DNA of 64,000 bases. It comes from Zea mays. Lineage: Eukaryota; Streptophyta; Magnoliopsida; Poales; Poaceae. Numbering within the stretch: the first letter of the stretch is position 1; the number at the start of each line of letters is the position of its first letter. The stretch lies in assembly GCF_902167145.1 (NCBI RefSeq), contig NC_050097.1, forward strand, positions 170,096,923 to 170,160,922, in the 5' to 3' direction. The position numbers and the translations under genes are program-made. Of this stretch, positions 33,746 through 46,260 are shown piece after piece. The notes beneath the pieces were generated by a model, which was not told the origin of the DNA, ran no database searches, and saw only the letters and a program-made list of their open reading frames with translations.

Positions 33746-34180
33746 CCATGACTGCGCTGACCTTAACTCTGTAAATAGCCATGCCCATGCAGGCCGTCTC
33801 TGGCGGCGGGCGGTCTGGTTCGTTTTCTCGGCTGCTGTTTGTCACTCTGTGTGGCCACTGCTCCTATCCGCAGCCACGCGCGTTGTCGCCTCCACGGCCC
33901 ACGCGGACACGCCCACCGCTCGAAGCAGCGTAGCGACTAGCGAGCATTCGCACAGCGGCTCTCTTTCCTCGCGCAGTCGCGCTAGACAAGCGGCTGCCTC
34001 CTTGCAAGTTGCTACTGCTACCCTCACCCTACTACCGACGAGACGTCGACGGCGACTTGGTCTAAGCCCCGCCCACCCGCCAATTGCCACCAAAAACTAA
34101 CCGCCTGCTCTTTCAGGGGAGCGGACCCGGACGACGAGCCACGCCGACGCTAGGGTTTGGTTTCGCCGGCCTGCCCGGCC
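33746..34180 (+). promoter_or_regulatory. GC-rich leader and proximal promoter of the CTR1-like gene
   Basis: Directly upstream of the start codon. GC content rises sharply (33790-34180), as is common for grass 5' UTRs. No convincing TATA box or transcription start can be fixed from sequence alone. Open frames at 33842-34100 on either strand are best seen as composition effects. Confidence 0.4.
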
Positions 34181-37100
34181 ATGGACCTGCCCCCGGGCGC
34201 CGGCCGTCGCACCACCTACTCCCTCCTCCCACAGTTCCCCGACGACGCCGCCGCACCTGCTCCCGCCCCCGCCAACATCCTGCAGCGCCAGTCCAGCGGC
34301 AGCAGCTACGGCGCCGGCAGCTCTATCTCCACCTCCAGCGACTACCCATTCCACTTACAACCCCCCGCCTCGGCCGCGGGGGTCGCGCCGCCCGGATCGG
34401 CAGCGGCGCCTCCCGGGGCGGCTGGCTCGCCCTGCAAGAGCTGGGCGCAGCAGGCCGAGGAGACCTACCAGCTGCAGCTCGCGCTCGCGCTCCGCCTCTG
34501 CGCCGATGCTGCGTGCGCTGCCGACCCGGGCTTCCTCGACCCAGGCGATTCAGGAAGCGGGAGGGGCAGCGGTAACGGGAGAGCCTTCCCGCTCGCGCAG
34601 CCCGCGCCCTCTGCGGAGTCGCTCTCGCATCGCTTCTGGGTACTCTCAGCATACCTTCCCTTCCTTTGTGTTTCTCTCTTTATGAGAAATCCAAATTTCA
34701 GAATGCTGCAACATGGTCAGTTGGTCACAAACTGTGCTGAACAAACCATTAATTAACCTGCAAACAAAAGCCTTAGGTTCAGTTACTTGACTTGGTAGAT
34801 CATACTGCAGTTCATGCTTACCACATCTTATGTTTGGATTGCAGCTGGACTCGTGTAAAATGAAATCATACAGTATGTCAGTGTATCAAACACCACCAAA
34901 GATACATTTATATATGTGCAATTGGAATTCTATGTACTACCTATTGAGACAAATCTTATTGTTGTATTTGTGTTGTTTGTAGCCGTCCTGTATTTCGCTT
35001 TCATGCTTGGTTCCTAATGCCTTTTTAGGTAAATGGTTCGCTATCATACAACAGCACAATACCAGATGGATTTTACTTGATTCATGGGATGGACCCCTTT
35101 GTATGGTCACTATGCACTGATGTACAGGAAGAGAACCACATACCCTCCATGGAATCACTCAAGTCTGTCCGTCCTGATGATCCTTCCATTCAAGCCATTC
35201 TTATCGATCGAAGAACTGATTTTGAATTAGGTATGTTGGAGAGTTATGCTTCCAGCATTCTTTCCAGTTCTGCTGATGCCAAAGATGTGGTAATCCAACT
35301 GGCCAAACTCATATCTTCAAGAATGGGGTGAGAGTTGTATCAATAAGCTCCTATACTCCTTTTGATTTGGTCTGGTTCATGTGGTTTCTGAAAATTTTTA
35401 TATATATATATATATACTATGTAATTTTTTGTTCATCGTTAAGGGGTACAACTTCCAATGAAGAGAACTTGCTTCAACGATGGAAAGAGTGCATTGAGGC
35501 CATCAAGTCAAGTACAGGATCTGTTGTGCTTCATCTTGGAAAGCTCCCTATCGGTCTTTGCAAGCATCGCTCGTTGCTATTTAAAGTATGTTTTCTGTTT
35601 TAAGTTGTTTCCCTGATTGTTCATCTTGTGGAAGTATGTTAATACAGTGACAACTACGACCGAAATTTTAGTAAAGAGTTCTATCTGAGTGCTTTCACAT
35701 GTATGCTTGTGACTGTAACTATATCCTAATTCAGAAATTAATAGCTGATTTACCACTTAAGTTTTTTTTGCAACCTTGGATCTTTACTGACGTTACACTT
35801 GTACTGTATCCGCTGCAGGTGTTAGCAGATAAAGTCAATATTCCTTGTAGAGTTGTCAAGGGTTGTAAATATTGTAAATCTGATGATGCCTCCTCCTGCC
35901 TTGTACGCTTTGGGCTTGAAAGGTATTTTGCCTCTGAAGATCTTGGATTAGAACCCTTTAATGCCTGAACCTTGAACCATTTTAGCAGATATACTGCTTC
36001 TCCATTAATCATTGTTTTGATAATTTATGGGCAATGATGACTCATTCTCATGTGCATCTGGAATATTTATCTTATTCTACCTGTTATTTTGATATCATTG
36101 ATTGGTTGACTTAATTTGCCTTGTGTTATGTACTCAACTATTGTTAACTTCATTTTGCAGGGAGTTCTTGGTTGATTTAATTAGGGATCCAGGCCAACTT
36201 ACTGATCCTGATTCCTTTGTCAATGGTCCCTACTCACTATCAGTATCCTCACCTCTCCATCCCCCAAAATTTAGGTCATTGGAGATAACTTCAAATTTTG
36301 GTTCAGTAGCCAAGCAATACTTCTCAGATTGCCATTCCCTGAATCTCTTGTTCAGTGATTCTTCCACAGGTTGTTAGTTTCTGGATGTCTTAACTTCTTT
36401 CCTCATGTGTCAACAGGGAATTAGTACTTATATTGGTGTCTGTCTATTAAGCAGTTGCTATAGGCTAATGATGGATTCTTCATCAAGGATGTTTTTATCT
36501 GTCAGGAGTGTGACATAGACTGTCCCAAACATTTTTCAGGTGTTGCTAATAGCACAGTAATTTCTCTGGACCATCCCTATTCTAAGAAACATGTTGCTGG
36601 GGATGATGTTATTAACAGCTGGGTGCCAGGAAAAGGTAAATCATGTCAATGCTCATAGGTTTTGAAAATATACCACCTCTTTTTGTTCTCAGCCGTTATT
36701 ATGGGGTTTGGTGTCATACTATGCTACATGGACACATTATCAAGAAACAGATACACACCCCAAGATATCCTTTTTGCTCATGTACTAGGAAGTCACATAA
36801 TTAACTGTAGCCCATACATCTCGCGTATATAACTGCATGGTTGTCTGAAGTTGCTATATTTTTTTCACTATATGCATGTTCTGATGATGTAGGGCAAGGA
36901 ATAATGAAGCCAGATATTATGGTGCCAGAAGCTCCTCGGGTGGTTTTGCCACTTGTTACTTCCTCCAATATTAAGCTTGAACTTGACAAAAAGAAAGAAT
37001 TGGTGACTACACAGTTGCGGAATACAGTCAGTGATCTGTCACTTGCTGCGGATGATTTGATCATTCCATGGAATGAGTTGATTTTAAAGGAGAAGATTGG

Positions 37101-40100
37101 TGCAGGTACTCGAAAGTTCAGCCTTTTCTAGTCTGGCGGAAACAATAGCATTTTTTTTCTTAATAGGACTACTCTTTCCACTGTGTTAGCAATCTTAGTA
37201 TTTAATCAGATATAAATCACACTGAGAAATTTGCCTGTTAGATCTCATCCTATGAAAGGAACAATTTTCTGATTTACATAAATATATTTTCTTTCCAGGT
37301 TCTTTCGGAACAGTTCATCGTGCTGATTGGCATGGATCTGTAAGCTTTTGTGTTCTCTATTTATCAATAACCTAAAGGCTATAACTGGCAACTTCAAATA
37401 GGATTGCTGCTTTTGCTTCTTTGTTTAATTAACCTTGCTCTATTATTCTGTCATGAGCACACTTCTCTGTGAAGATATAGGTATGTTAAACTAGAGGGGC
37501 TGGGAAATGGAAAGTGGATTCCTTTCTTTCTTGCTTCATCCAGTCTATTACATAGTCGGCCCTTATGGATGAACCCTTCTATGTATGGGATAGTTTCAAA
37601 GGCGTCGCCTAGGCGTCCAGACGCTCAAAATTTCTAGGCGACCCCGTCGCCTAGCCAAGAAACAGCAAGAGAGGCAAGAGGGGATGTGGAAGAACGGAAG
37701 GATATCAATCAATAAGCCTAGCAGAGACTTGGGGGACGAGAGTGGTGGCGCGGAGGCTCCAGGAGCGGCGGCACAAAGCTTGGGAGAGGAGGTGATTCAG
37801 AGAATCGAGGGAGCGGCGCTGCAGAGACAGGGGTGAGCGGCGTGTAGAGACGAGACAGGGGGTGGGGGGGGGGGGCGAGCGCCGCACAGAGAAGAGGTCA
37901 GGGGCAACCCTAACCACCACAAGGGGAGGATATATGGGCTGGGCCATTTCTTATACATCTCCCCTAACCATTCTCCTTTATCCTTTTTCTTTTTCTTCCT
38001 TATACATCTCCCCTAACCCTTCTCCTTTATCCTTTTTCTTCCTCATCTATGCTGCTGTTTGTCTGTTTGGTAAGGCATCGCCTTAGTAAGTGCCTAGGCG
38101 TTGCCTAGACGTTCATGCGGTGGTCCAACGCCTTGTCTCGCCTTGCCGCCTTAAGAACCATGATGTATGGGTAATGGGTTTAACTTAGCTGAACTTATAA
38201 TTAAAAATTCAGAATTTCAGATTGACTGATTGGACTTGTTCTTTCCCTAAAATCAAGCTGGGCTTCTTTTCTTAATCCAGACAACTTATACTGCTCATCG
38301 TGTGCAAACTCATTTATCACCAAACAGTGTCCACGAAAAATTCTAGCAAACTCCATAACACTACATTCTTTCATCTGAGCCTTTGTTTTGTCTCAGTTCA
38401 TCTATTGTTCTGTTTGTCCTTTGAACGGGTCTCTGTTCCTGGTGATCTTTGGCTATGTTAAAATAAACTCTATATTGTCACAGGATGTTGCAGTCAAAAT
38501 ACTTATGGAGCAAGATTTTCACCCAGAGCGTTTCAGGGAATTTATGAGAGAGGTCTGTTGAATAATTTTGATGGGTTGCATGGGAATCTTTTGAATAATT
38601 TATGGCAGGGCACAATATTTTGCCTTATGGCAATACTCCTCTGTATCTACATCACGTTTATGCCTTTATGGAGAATTCTTGTTCAAAGTAGTTGCCTTAT
38701 AATTTCTTTTCTTAATGTGGTAGGTTGCAATCATGAAAAGTCTGAGACATCCAAATATTGTCCTATTCATGGGTGCTGTTACTGAACCACCAAATCTATC
38801 TATAGTTACAGAATACTTGTCTAGGTATGGTAGTTATACCTTTGTTTGTCTTCATTATATGGTACCATAATAGTTTATCAGCTTAGCTACTTCTAACAAG
38901 CGATACTCTTCTTCCATTGCAGGGGCAGTTTGTATAAACTTTTGCACAGGAGTGGTGCAAAGGAAGTTCTAGATGAAAGACGCCGATTAAACATGGCATT
39001 TGATGTGGTATTGTGACAACCTGTTTCCTCAGCTTTACCTCATGTTATGGAATTAAAGCAATACAATGTTACTATCTGAGCCCTCTGTGCTGGCTTTACA
39101 GGCCAAAGGAATGAATTACCTTCATCGACGCAGCCCTCCTATTGTTCATCGTGATCTGAAGTCTCCAAATCTTCTAGTTGACAAGAAGTATACTGTCAAA
39201 GTATGGTTCTTGTATCTTACCGCATTTAAGCAAACAAAATTGCATTTTGATGCTATCTGCCATGTTTTGATGACATGTGGTTGGTAATCATAGATATCTT
39301 GGTGAATATTCTTGTGCACTTCAAAAACTGCAAATTTGCAATGGCATTTGAATCTAATACTGTCCAATCCTAGCGAACATGATTTTTAGGAAGACAATAG
39401 AGCTATAATCTTGCATGTTCTTGTTTTTCCATTGGATAACCTGGGATTTGCTCCACTCTTGGTGGGGATGTTTATTTTCCCTTCCTGTCAGTCCATGGTG
39501 ATTGAGCCTAACCCCATTGCATCCAAACCCTCCCTTGAATCTTGATAGAGAAAATTCAATGAAAGACCACAAATAATTATTGTAATGATTTTGTAGGACT
39601 GGAGCTGATTGCAGCTTGCAGTCATGATTTATTTCTAAGTTCAGATTGCCATGGTATTCAGTGATCATGGTTTTTAGTAAACATATTCATGGAAAGTACT
39701 TGTCAGATGTGCTAAGTTCCCTAACCAAATTCAGAAATACTGTGCTCTGGACATAGCATGATGAAAATGGATACTTATTCGAATATCAATTTTTTGGTCT
39801 TTTTATTTGATTGCGAATAAACATGATATAAAATCTACTATGCAATTTCATATTCTTGTTTTTCGCATTGAGCTTGTAAAGATTCATAAAAGCTAAACCT
39901 CAAATTTACCATATATCTTCTCAAATGATACATATAAAATTCAGATGCAAATTCGGATTTTCACTTTTTTTTGTTATAGGGAGCAAACAATGCATAAAAC
40001 AATTAATGCAAAATGTAATAATGTGCTTGATAACATAAGAAAAGATCAACATCAAATTTCATACATTTTAAATCTGTCCTAACAATTCAGATATCCACTT

Positions 40101-41002
40101 TCATCCCTAGTTGTGGCATTGTTCCTTATAGAAGTCATAATAAAAGTTTTCGTTAATCTAATATTTACTTGATTCACATTTTTCTTTTAGTTTCCATGTG
40201 GTTTTAACTATTCTTAGGTATTTGGCTAAAGATTTTACCTTTTAATTATTCTTAGGTATGTGACTTTGGCCTTTCAAGACTGAAAGCTAACACTTTCCTG
40301 TCTTCCAAGTCTTTGGCTGGAACTGTAAGAGCCTCTTCAACTTTTTTTAAGTTCCCCTTTCACTGAAATTTGCCTTGTATAATCCTGTCTTTTAAATATC
40401 AGCCTGAATGGATGGCACCTGAAGTGCTTCGAGATGAACCATCCAATGAGAAATCTGATGTCTATAGCTTCGGTGTTATCCTATGGGAACTAATGACACT
40501 GCAACAACCATGGTGTAACCTGAATCCTGCCCAGGTAACTTCATTATCCGGTAGCGGCATTGATAAAGCAACACATGCACTCATGGTGACTATCAAATGC
40601 ATCAAGAACACATTTTGTGCTCATGGACATACAACAACACACGAAGTGATGCATACCATTACTCTCTTTATCCTCAGTTTTGTATATGGCTATATGCTAT
40701 TCTGCAGGTGGTTGCTGCTGTAGGTTTCAAAGGAAGAAGGCTTGAAATCCCAAAAGATCTGAATCCTCTAGTAGCCGTATTAATTGAATCTTGCTGGGCC
40801 AAGTATGTATTTTTGTTCCACCTATATACCCCCTTTCAGCTTTATTTCTCTGAATTTAATCACAAGGACCTGGGCCTAACTATACGAATGCTGTGCCTTC
40901 TGTAGTGAACCATGGCGAAGACCCTCGTTTGCAAATATTATGGACACTTTGAAACCATTAATAAATAAGGTTCCGGCACAGTTGATCCGTTCAGATTCGT
41001 AG
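34181..41002 (+). CDS. CTR1: CTR1-like Raf-type Ser/Thr protein kinase (ethylene signalling), 16 coding exons
   Basis: Coding exons: 34181-34639, 35029-35327, 35444-35585, 35819-35922, 36161-36369, 36540-36635, 36893-37105, 37299-37339, 38484-38552, 38724-38824, 38923-39007, 39102-39200, 40256-40324, 40403-40534, 40708-40802, 40906-41002. Every intron is GT-AG and all phases agree, giving 769 residues; Arabidopsis CTR1 has 821. The start [19 protein letters not shown] aligns with the CTR1 start. Residues about 85-310 form the EDR1/CTR1-type regulatory domain ([25 protein letters not shown] at 315-319). The kinase has loop GAGSFGTV (506-513), Lys 526, Glu 544, HRDLKSPN (Asp 624), DFG (Asp 642) and APE (667-669). 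CTR1 acts with ethylene receptors at the ER and phosphorylates EIN2 to hold the pathway off. No disabling mutation is seen, so the gene looks functional. Confidence 0.95.
35399..35416. repeat. (TA)9 microsatellite in CTR1-like intron 2
   Basis: Eighteen bases of alternating TA in the 116-bp intron between exons 2 and 3. Likely polymorphic. Confidence 0.9.
37590..38163. mobile_element. hAT-type non-autonomous element in CTR1-like intron 8
   Basis: About 574 bp with subterminal inverted repeats rich in AAGGCG/CGCCTAGGCG, left end TTTCAAAGGCGTCGCC and right end GCCTTGCCGCCTTAAGAACC. An 8-bp duplication TGTATGGG flanks it (37582-37589 and 38164-38171). Inside, about 37950-38045, is an imperfect tandem duplication of a unit starting TTATACATCTCCCCTAACC. 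It lies between the exon for the Gly-rich loop and the exon carrying the catalytic Lys. Confidence 0.85.
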
Positions 41003-41984
41003 CCTGTTCTATACGGGTACGGGAAGATGTATTTTACTGAGTGGTCCTGATAACATCAACATGAGTGTCCTAATACTGATCTGCTATAATTGAATAATCC
41101 TTGGATGGTATTACTCATTATGATAATACAATTCTCATAATCTTTCAAATGAAGTGTGCCTGGCAATTTCTTTCCATGGCTTAAGGTATGCTGCCATTTT
41201 CAGAGGGCTCTGTTCCCATCAACATTTTCAAGTATTTATGGATTGTTGAATGTGAAGTTTACTTAAATATTTGCAAGGATGTTTAAGTTCACTTCAATAC
41301 AAAATCAAACACATATCAACATTTTCAACTATTTATGGATTGTTGACTGAGGTTTACTTCAATATTTGCTAACATGTTTAGTTAAATACAAAATCAAATA
41401 CATCTACAATGGACAGGAAGTAAAGCAATGCTGATGTTAAGCAAACTATGTTGATGGACAAGTTAAACGAGGCTAAATATCAAACACGGACTGTGCTAGC
41501 TGTAGTTCCTTAGTGTCCATTTTGTCTTGTGTTAATTTTCAGTTGTTCTCTTGCAACCTATGTTGTATAAAAGGTTGACTGAGTTAAAACCATTTTGTTC
41601 ATTTATATAATTATATGTATCAAGTTCATAGCTACGGACTGCAGCAATTCATTGATTACTCAAAATTATACTTCTGATATTTTAATACATTAAAGACAAG
41701 ATTTGATTAGTGTGCTCTGATAGCTGGTACTACTAGTACTTATGATAACTAGTAACTGGCTCGCGCCCTGCTCTATTCTTTGATCCGTTTACAATGTTAA
41801 AAAGTGTTGCTTTAGATATGTAGGAACATTAGTATGTATAGATGTATACATATAGAAGTGGTAGAATTATCTAAACAGATAATTGTCTTTAGTAGTAGAA
41901 CGTTTCAGTCTACAAATGTAGCAGCAATGCAGCATGAGCAGTCTAAATGCTATACTTTGTGCCGACTGCCGAAGCAATATAATA
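41003..41984. other. 3' flank of the CTR1-like gene
   Basis: AT-rich, with no coding content recognised. The 3' UTR must lie in the first few hundred bases, but no polyadenylation site can be chosen with confidence. It contains the tandem duplication at 41219-41403. Confidence 0.5.
41219..41403. repeat. Two-copy tandem duplication, ~90-96 bp
   Basis: Units 41219-41314 and 41315-41403, both beginning ATCAACATTTTCAA and containing TTTATGGATTGTTGA and ACAAAATCAAA. Diverged, so fairly old. Confidence 0.85.
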
Positions 41985-42147
41985 CTCTGTACCAAAATAA
42001 AATTCGTTTTGCCTTTTTATGACTTATGAGATTCATACAATACTTAGTGTATATGTTCTATATATGTGTCTACATTCATCATCATCTAGTTGAAGATAGG
42101 CATAAAAAATAAGGGCTAAAACGAATACTATTTTGGAACGGAGGGGG
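41985..42147. mobile_element. Stowaway-like MITE (Tc1/Mariner type)
   Basis: The right end GGAACGGAGGGGG is the inverse of the classic CTCCCTCCGTTCC terminus. The left end CTCTGTACCAAAATA is a mutated match, and both continue into AATTCGTTTT / AAAACGAATA. TA dinucleotides flank it (41983-41984 and 42148-42149). 163 bp. Confidence 0.8.
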
Positions 42148-42149
42148 TA

Positions 42150-44517
42150 TTGGTCTTAATGGCCACAAATTAACGATACGATGAAAGAAAGTTTGAAGTG
42201 AGTTTTTGCAGGTATGCACTAACTATTTTATTCCAAAAAAGAATGCAGTCATGTCTAAATAAAGTGAGTATTTATGCCTTATAAACCCATGATTAAAATT
42301 TTAAACAACACTTAGTGTATATGAACTGAGATTGCACCATACCTTCCTTATCTGATTTCCATTTCGAGGAGTACACCACACCAAATTCAGTCAGAGCCAA
42401 GAACGTGTAAAATACAATAAATAAATAAATAAATAAATAAGTAATTAGAGACCATCCACTCATCTCTATGTAGCTTTAAAGGGCAAACTATTCCCTGCGT
42501 AAAGCAGCACTGTGCAGAATAATCCAAGATCGATGATAGTACAACCCTAAATCAAATGTACTTAGTGATGGTTGTCTGGCACCAAGAAAATAAGTTGTAA
42601 CCCACTATTCACTAAAAAAAGAAAGGGAAATAAAACCTGGACGTCCTAGAACTGCTTCTGCATTCTCACCCAGAACTTGCTCTATAAGCACCTAGGAAAT
42701 CAGAATTAAACTTTAGAGATCTGAAAAAAACAGAATTATACTTTAGAAATAATATGTGCAACAATACACTTTTATAAATAAATGGATCCTTTAGAGATAA
42801 TACTGCAAACAATGTCGTAGAGCTGCTGTTGTACCAAGCTCTACAAAAAATTGATCTACATGTAGTTGGGGGCATCAGAATTATACTTTAGAGACAACAC
42901 TTCAAATAACACAATTTTATGAAGGCAGCCTTTAGAGATAATGATTGGAACAATAGACAGGCAAGTGAGAAAAATGACCATTTGTATCTGAAGGAGGAAG
43001 TACTTATATATGTCTAAATAAATTGAACATCTATGCTTGGTAAGTTCATGGCAAAATTTTTAGATAACAACATTCAGAGTAAATGTATACCTAAGTAGCT
43101 AGAACAAATATATAGCTAAGTACATCGATATCATCACTTTTAAGCAAACCGTATAGACTAAGCTTGAATAATAATGTTTTTTATTTTATTCAGAAGATAA
43201 ACAGCAAGATGCATATGGTGTATGTGTCAATCCGAAATGATCATATGGGTAATAATTAGAATGTGGAGAGCATAATGCACATCTGTTTCTTTCCTCCCTT
43301 TTATCTCTGCACCTATAAGAGAAGCAAAGCACACATATAATTGCCATGTCGTGAAAACATACTTATTGCTTCAATGTCTTAGTTCCCCAAATCCAGATTG
43401 CACTCAAACAGAATGCAGCAGCATGCCAAATGTTTTTTTTTTCAAATAAGTTAGCATTGTTGCTGTCATTTCCTCGGACATAAATGAAGAGTATTGTCAT
43501 TTCCTCAAAACAGATTGCACTCAGAATAACTGATTCTTCCCGTGTGATGTGAAATGTCCCCCAAACAAAAAAACTATAATGACCAGAAACTCTAGTAAAA
43601 CCCAGTGATTTTATTTGATATTATATAGTATTTACAGCATAAACCGCACACCGGTTTTTATTACTAAGTAGAAGAGGACAAGCATAATTTGCATAGGTGC
43701 AACATTAATATTACCACATACCATAAAAACAGCTTCAAATTACCATGCTGCATAAAATTCAAATGGTACACCTGGTTGGTGGACGAGCTGATTTAGCCAG
43801 TCTCATGATCAGGGCTTGGGTTGACACAATTTATCAAGGCAGCCTGTCTGCAAATATTCATCTCATCCACTCGACGGCTCAATCTACAGCACAGTACACT
43901 AGTACAACTTGTCTGCAGCATGCTTACCTTGTTGGTTGTTGCCGGCTTGCTGCAGTAGTCCTGGGAGTGGGCGCTGGTTGCGCTGCCCTCGAAGGGGGCA
44001 CCGCCGGCTGGAAAGGGGTGACCACCAGGCGCCGGGCGCTAGTCGAGCCGCCGGGGCTGGGGCGAGTGCGCCGGGCGCCTGCGCGACTGTGTGGCTGCGC
44101 CGGAAGTAGACGGGGCAGGGGCACCGCCGTGCCGCTGCGCCAGCCGCCTTGGGTCCGCCCCTGCTCATTGGCGTTGTTTGCACTTCAAACTTACTAGGCA
44201 TTATTTGATCAGAGAATTTTCTGTTCCTACCATGTTCCTCCTATGGAGAAATACTTCAGTTATTGTATAAAAGAAAAACTACATTGAAATTTCCAAAATC
44301 ACAATGCAGTTTTTTATGTTCAGAAACTGTAGTGTACAACATTGGTAGTGAAGACCCATGTGGCTCGCAATATGTTGCGAGTGCTTCTAGAGGGATGAGA
44401 GAAATACAAAATAAAATCTGAAAATTGTAAAGATATCTGGTCATTCCTTGGAGGCTTTGACATCCTAGAATCTATTCATAGGAAGGCACCAAGGACTATC
44501 ATTTTGGCCTAGACTCT
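42150..44517. other. Intergenic stretch without recognised gene
   Basis: Mostly AT-rich. It includes an AAAT microsatellite (42416-42440), degenerate repeats of AGAATTATACTTTAGAGA (42690-42950), near-duplicate words CAGATTGCACTCA (43398 and 43508), and a GC-rich island at about 43925-44165. The island has open frames on both strands but low-complexity products; I do not call a gene. Confidence 0.5.
42416..42440. repeat. (AAAT)n microsatellite
   Basis: About six AAAT units in a row. Confidence 0.9.
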
Positions 44518-44530
44518 AATCAGTCAGTGT

Positions 44531-45407
44531 CGCTCTAATAAATCGGGTGCCCGCGAAAATAAGGCGGCGCAGATCTGTCCAAGCAGCCTTAACAGCCAAT
44601 GGATGGGTGCATGATATCTCTGGAAGCCTTACGACGCAGGTGCTGTTTGAGTTTTTGTTGGTCTGGGATTTACTCCAAGAGGTGCAGCTGTATCCTAATG
44701 TTGAGGATCAGCATCGGTGGTTGCCATCCTCCTCGGGGCTGTATTCCGCCAGCTCTGCTTATTTGCGCTTCCATGGTGGTGCAACAACCTTTGAGCCTGC
44801 TAAAAGAATCTGGAAGACTTGGGCCCCCCGTGCTGCGAGTATTTCATTTGGCTTGCATCTCTCAACCGATGTTGGACGGCTGATCGACTGGCACGTCATG
44901 GAATGGATCATCAAGATAGTTGTCCCTTGTGTGATCAGCAGGATGAGACAGTGCATCACATGCTGGTGGCTTGTGTTTTTACGAGGGAAGTTTGGTTTAG
45001 AACACTAAGCAGGCTGGGTTTGCAACATCTTGCGCCTACGTCTGATGCTACAGGGTTTCAAGATTGGTGGAGTGAGGCAGAAAGACTGGTGTCTAAGCAT
45101 AAGAAAAAAGGTTTCAACTCTATTGTAATTTTAGTAGCTTGGCAGATTTGGAAGCATAGAAATGCGTGTGTGTTTGACAATGCTTCCCCAAACATTCACG
45201 CAATTTTGCTGTCCATCCATGATGAGGCCTTGTTATGGGGTCTTGGCGGGGCTGCTGCTCTTAGGCAGGTTTAGCTGTAGTTTGATTTTTGGTTTTTTAT
45301 TTCCGTGGGTGCTTTCTTGGCACCTTTGTACTGGGTCTTTTCTAGACCTTTTTTCTTATCTTCTTAATATATTGATACGTGGTTCTCCCACGTGTTCGAG
45401 AAAAAAA
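44531..45407 (+). mobile_element. 5'-truncated LINE (non-LTR retrotransposon) fragment
   Basis: The 3' end of a plant LINE. Frames 44547-45008 and 44819-45274 carry the C-terminal zinc-binding region of LINE reverse transcriptases (CPLCDQQDETVHHMLVAC, then WQIWKHRNACVFDN), split by a frameshift. A 3' UTR and a short A-run follow. The imperfect 13-bp target duplication AATCAGTCAGTGT (44518-44530) / AATCAGTAAGTGT (45408-45420) brackets it, sharing its first bases with the A-tail. RT and endonuclease domains are absent, as expected for a truncated copy. Confidence 0.9.
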
Positions 45408-45420
45408 AATCAGTAAGTGT

Positions 45421-45666
45421 GTTTATATGATAACATGACAATGGTTAAGGCAGCAGCAACCGTAAATAGTAGAATAGAACCGACTACAAATGGTGAAAAG
45501 AAAATTTGTGAAAGGAAATGCATAAGACTGTCACTTGTGGCTTGCCACTTTCGGCCATTTCCTCTGACACAAATTAAGAGTGATGTGCTATAACATGAAC
45601 AACAAAATAATCAGATATGACTCTGAGTTTTATAAGGACCTAGAATACTGTTGTGCTGTGATCATT
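45421..45666. other. Non-coding stretch between LINE and chromovirus
   Basis: AT-rich. Nothing recognised. It is probably the continuation of the host DNA split by the chromovirus; the last bases TCATT (45662-45666) are its target duplication. Confidence 0.5.
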
Positions 45667-46135
45667 TGTCATGTACGGTCAACCGTATTTCCGTAGGGGG
45701 AGGCGCGCGCGGGACATTCGCCGCGCTGAGGAACGCGCCGACCGCGCAGCAGGAGATCGCGCAGATCAGGGGGATCACGCAGAACAGGAAAGGGCGCCAG
45801 TGATTGGCGGCTAGGAAGGAAAGGGCTAGAAAGGAAAGGCCTAGGAGTGATTGGCGGCTAGGAAGGAAAGGGCTAGGAAGGAAAGGTCTAGGAAGGAAAC
45901 TAAGTTTTGGGCAGGTTCTATAATCAAGGAGAGCTTCCCCATTTGGCGCTGGCCGCTGGCCTTATAAATTGATTGTAACCAGACCTTTGAAGGAAAGCAA
46001 TAATCAGTTATATCTCACCTTTCTACCTCTGTTAAGCCTGCGGTTGGGAGGCATAATCCCCACCAGAGAAGACGACCGACGGCTACGAGCTGCGTAGCCG
46101 CGGTCCGGCGAGTCAAGGGTACACAGTCCTTGACA
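45667..46135 (+). repeat. 5' LTR of the compact chromovirus
   Basis: 469 bp. Includes repeated CTAGGAAGGAAAGG words and an extra stretch of about 20 bp near 45763-45782 not present in the 3' LTR. The sequence after it (TTGGTATCCCGAGTCAGG) is only partly like the usual initiator-Met primer site. Confidence 0.93.
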
Positions 46136-46260
46136 ACTTGGTATCCCGAGTCAGGCGCTCCTCGCCCGACCACTCCTAGCCCACCGTGCCCTCCACCACC
46201 AATGCTCACCCGCCAGTAGCCGCTCCACCATCGCCCACTTCGCCACCCACAGCCACCACC

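Noticed and set aside
34157..34756. Open frame continuing past exon 1 of the CTR1-like gene and alternative frames over it
   Set aside because: The protein match to CTR1 ends at SHRFW at 34639, where a GT donor begins, and resumes at 35029; the extension is intron.
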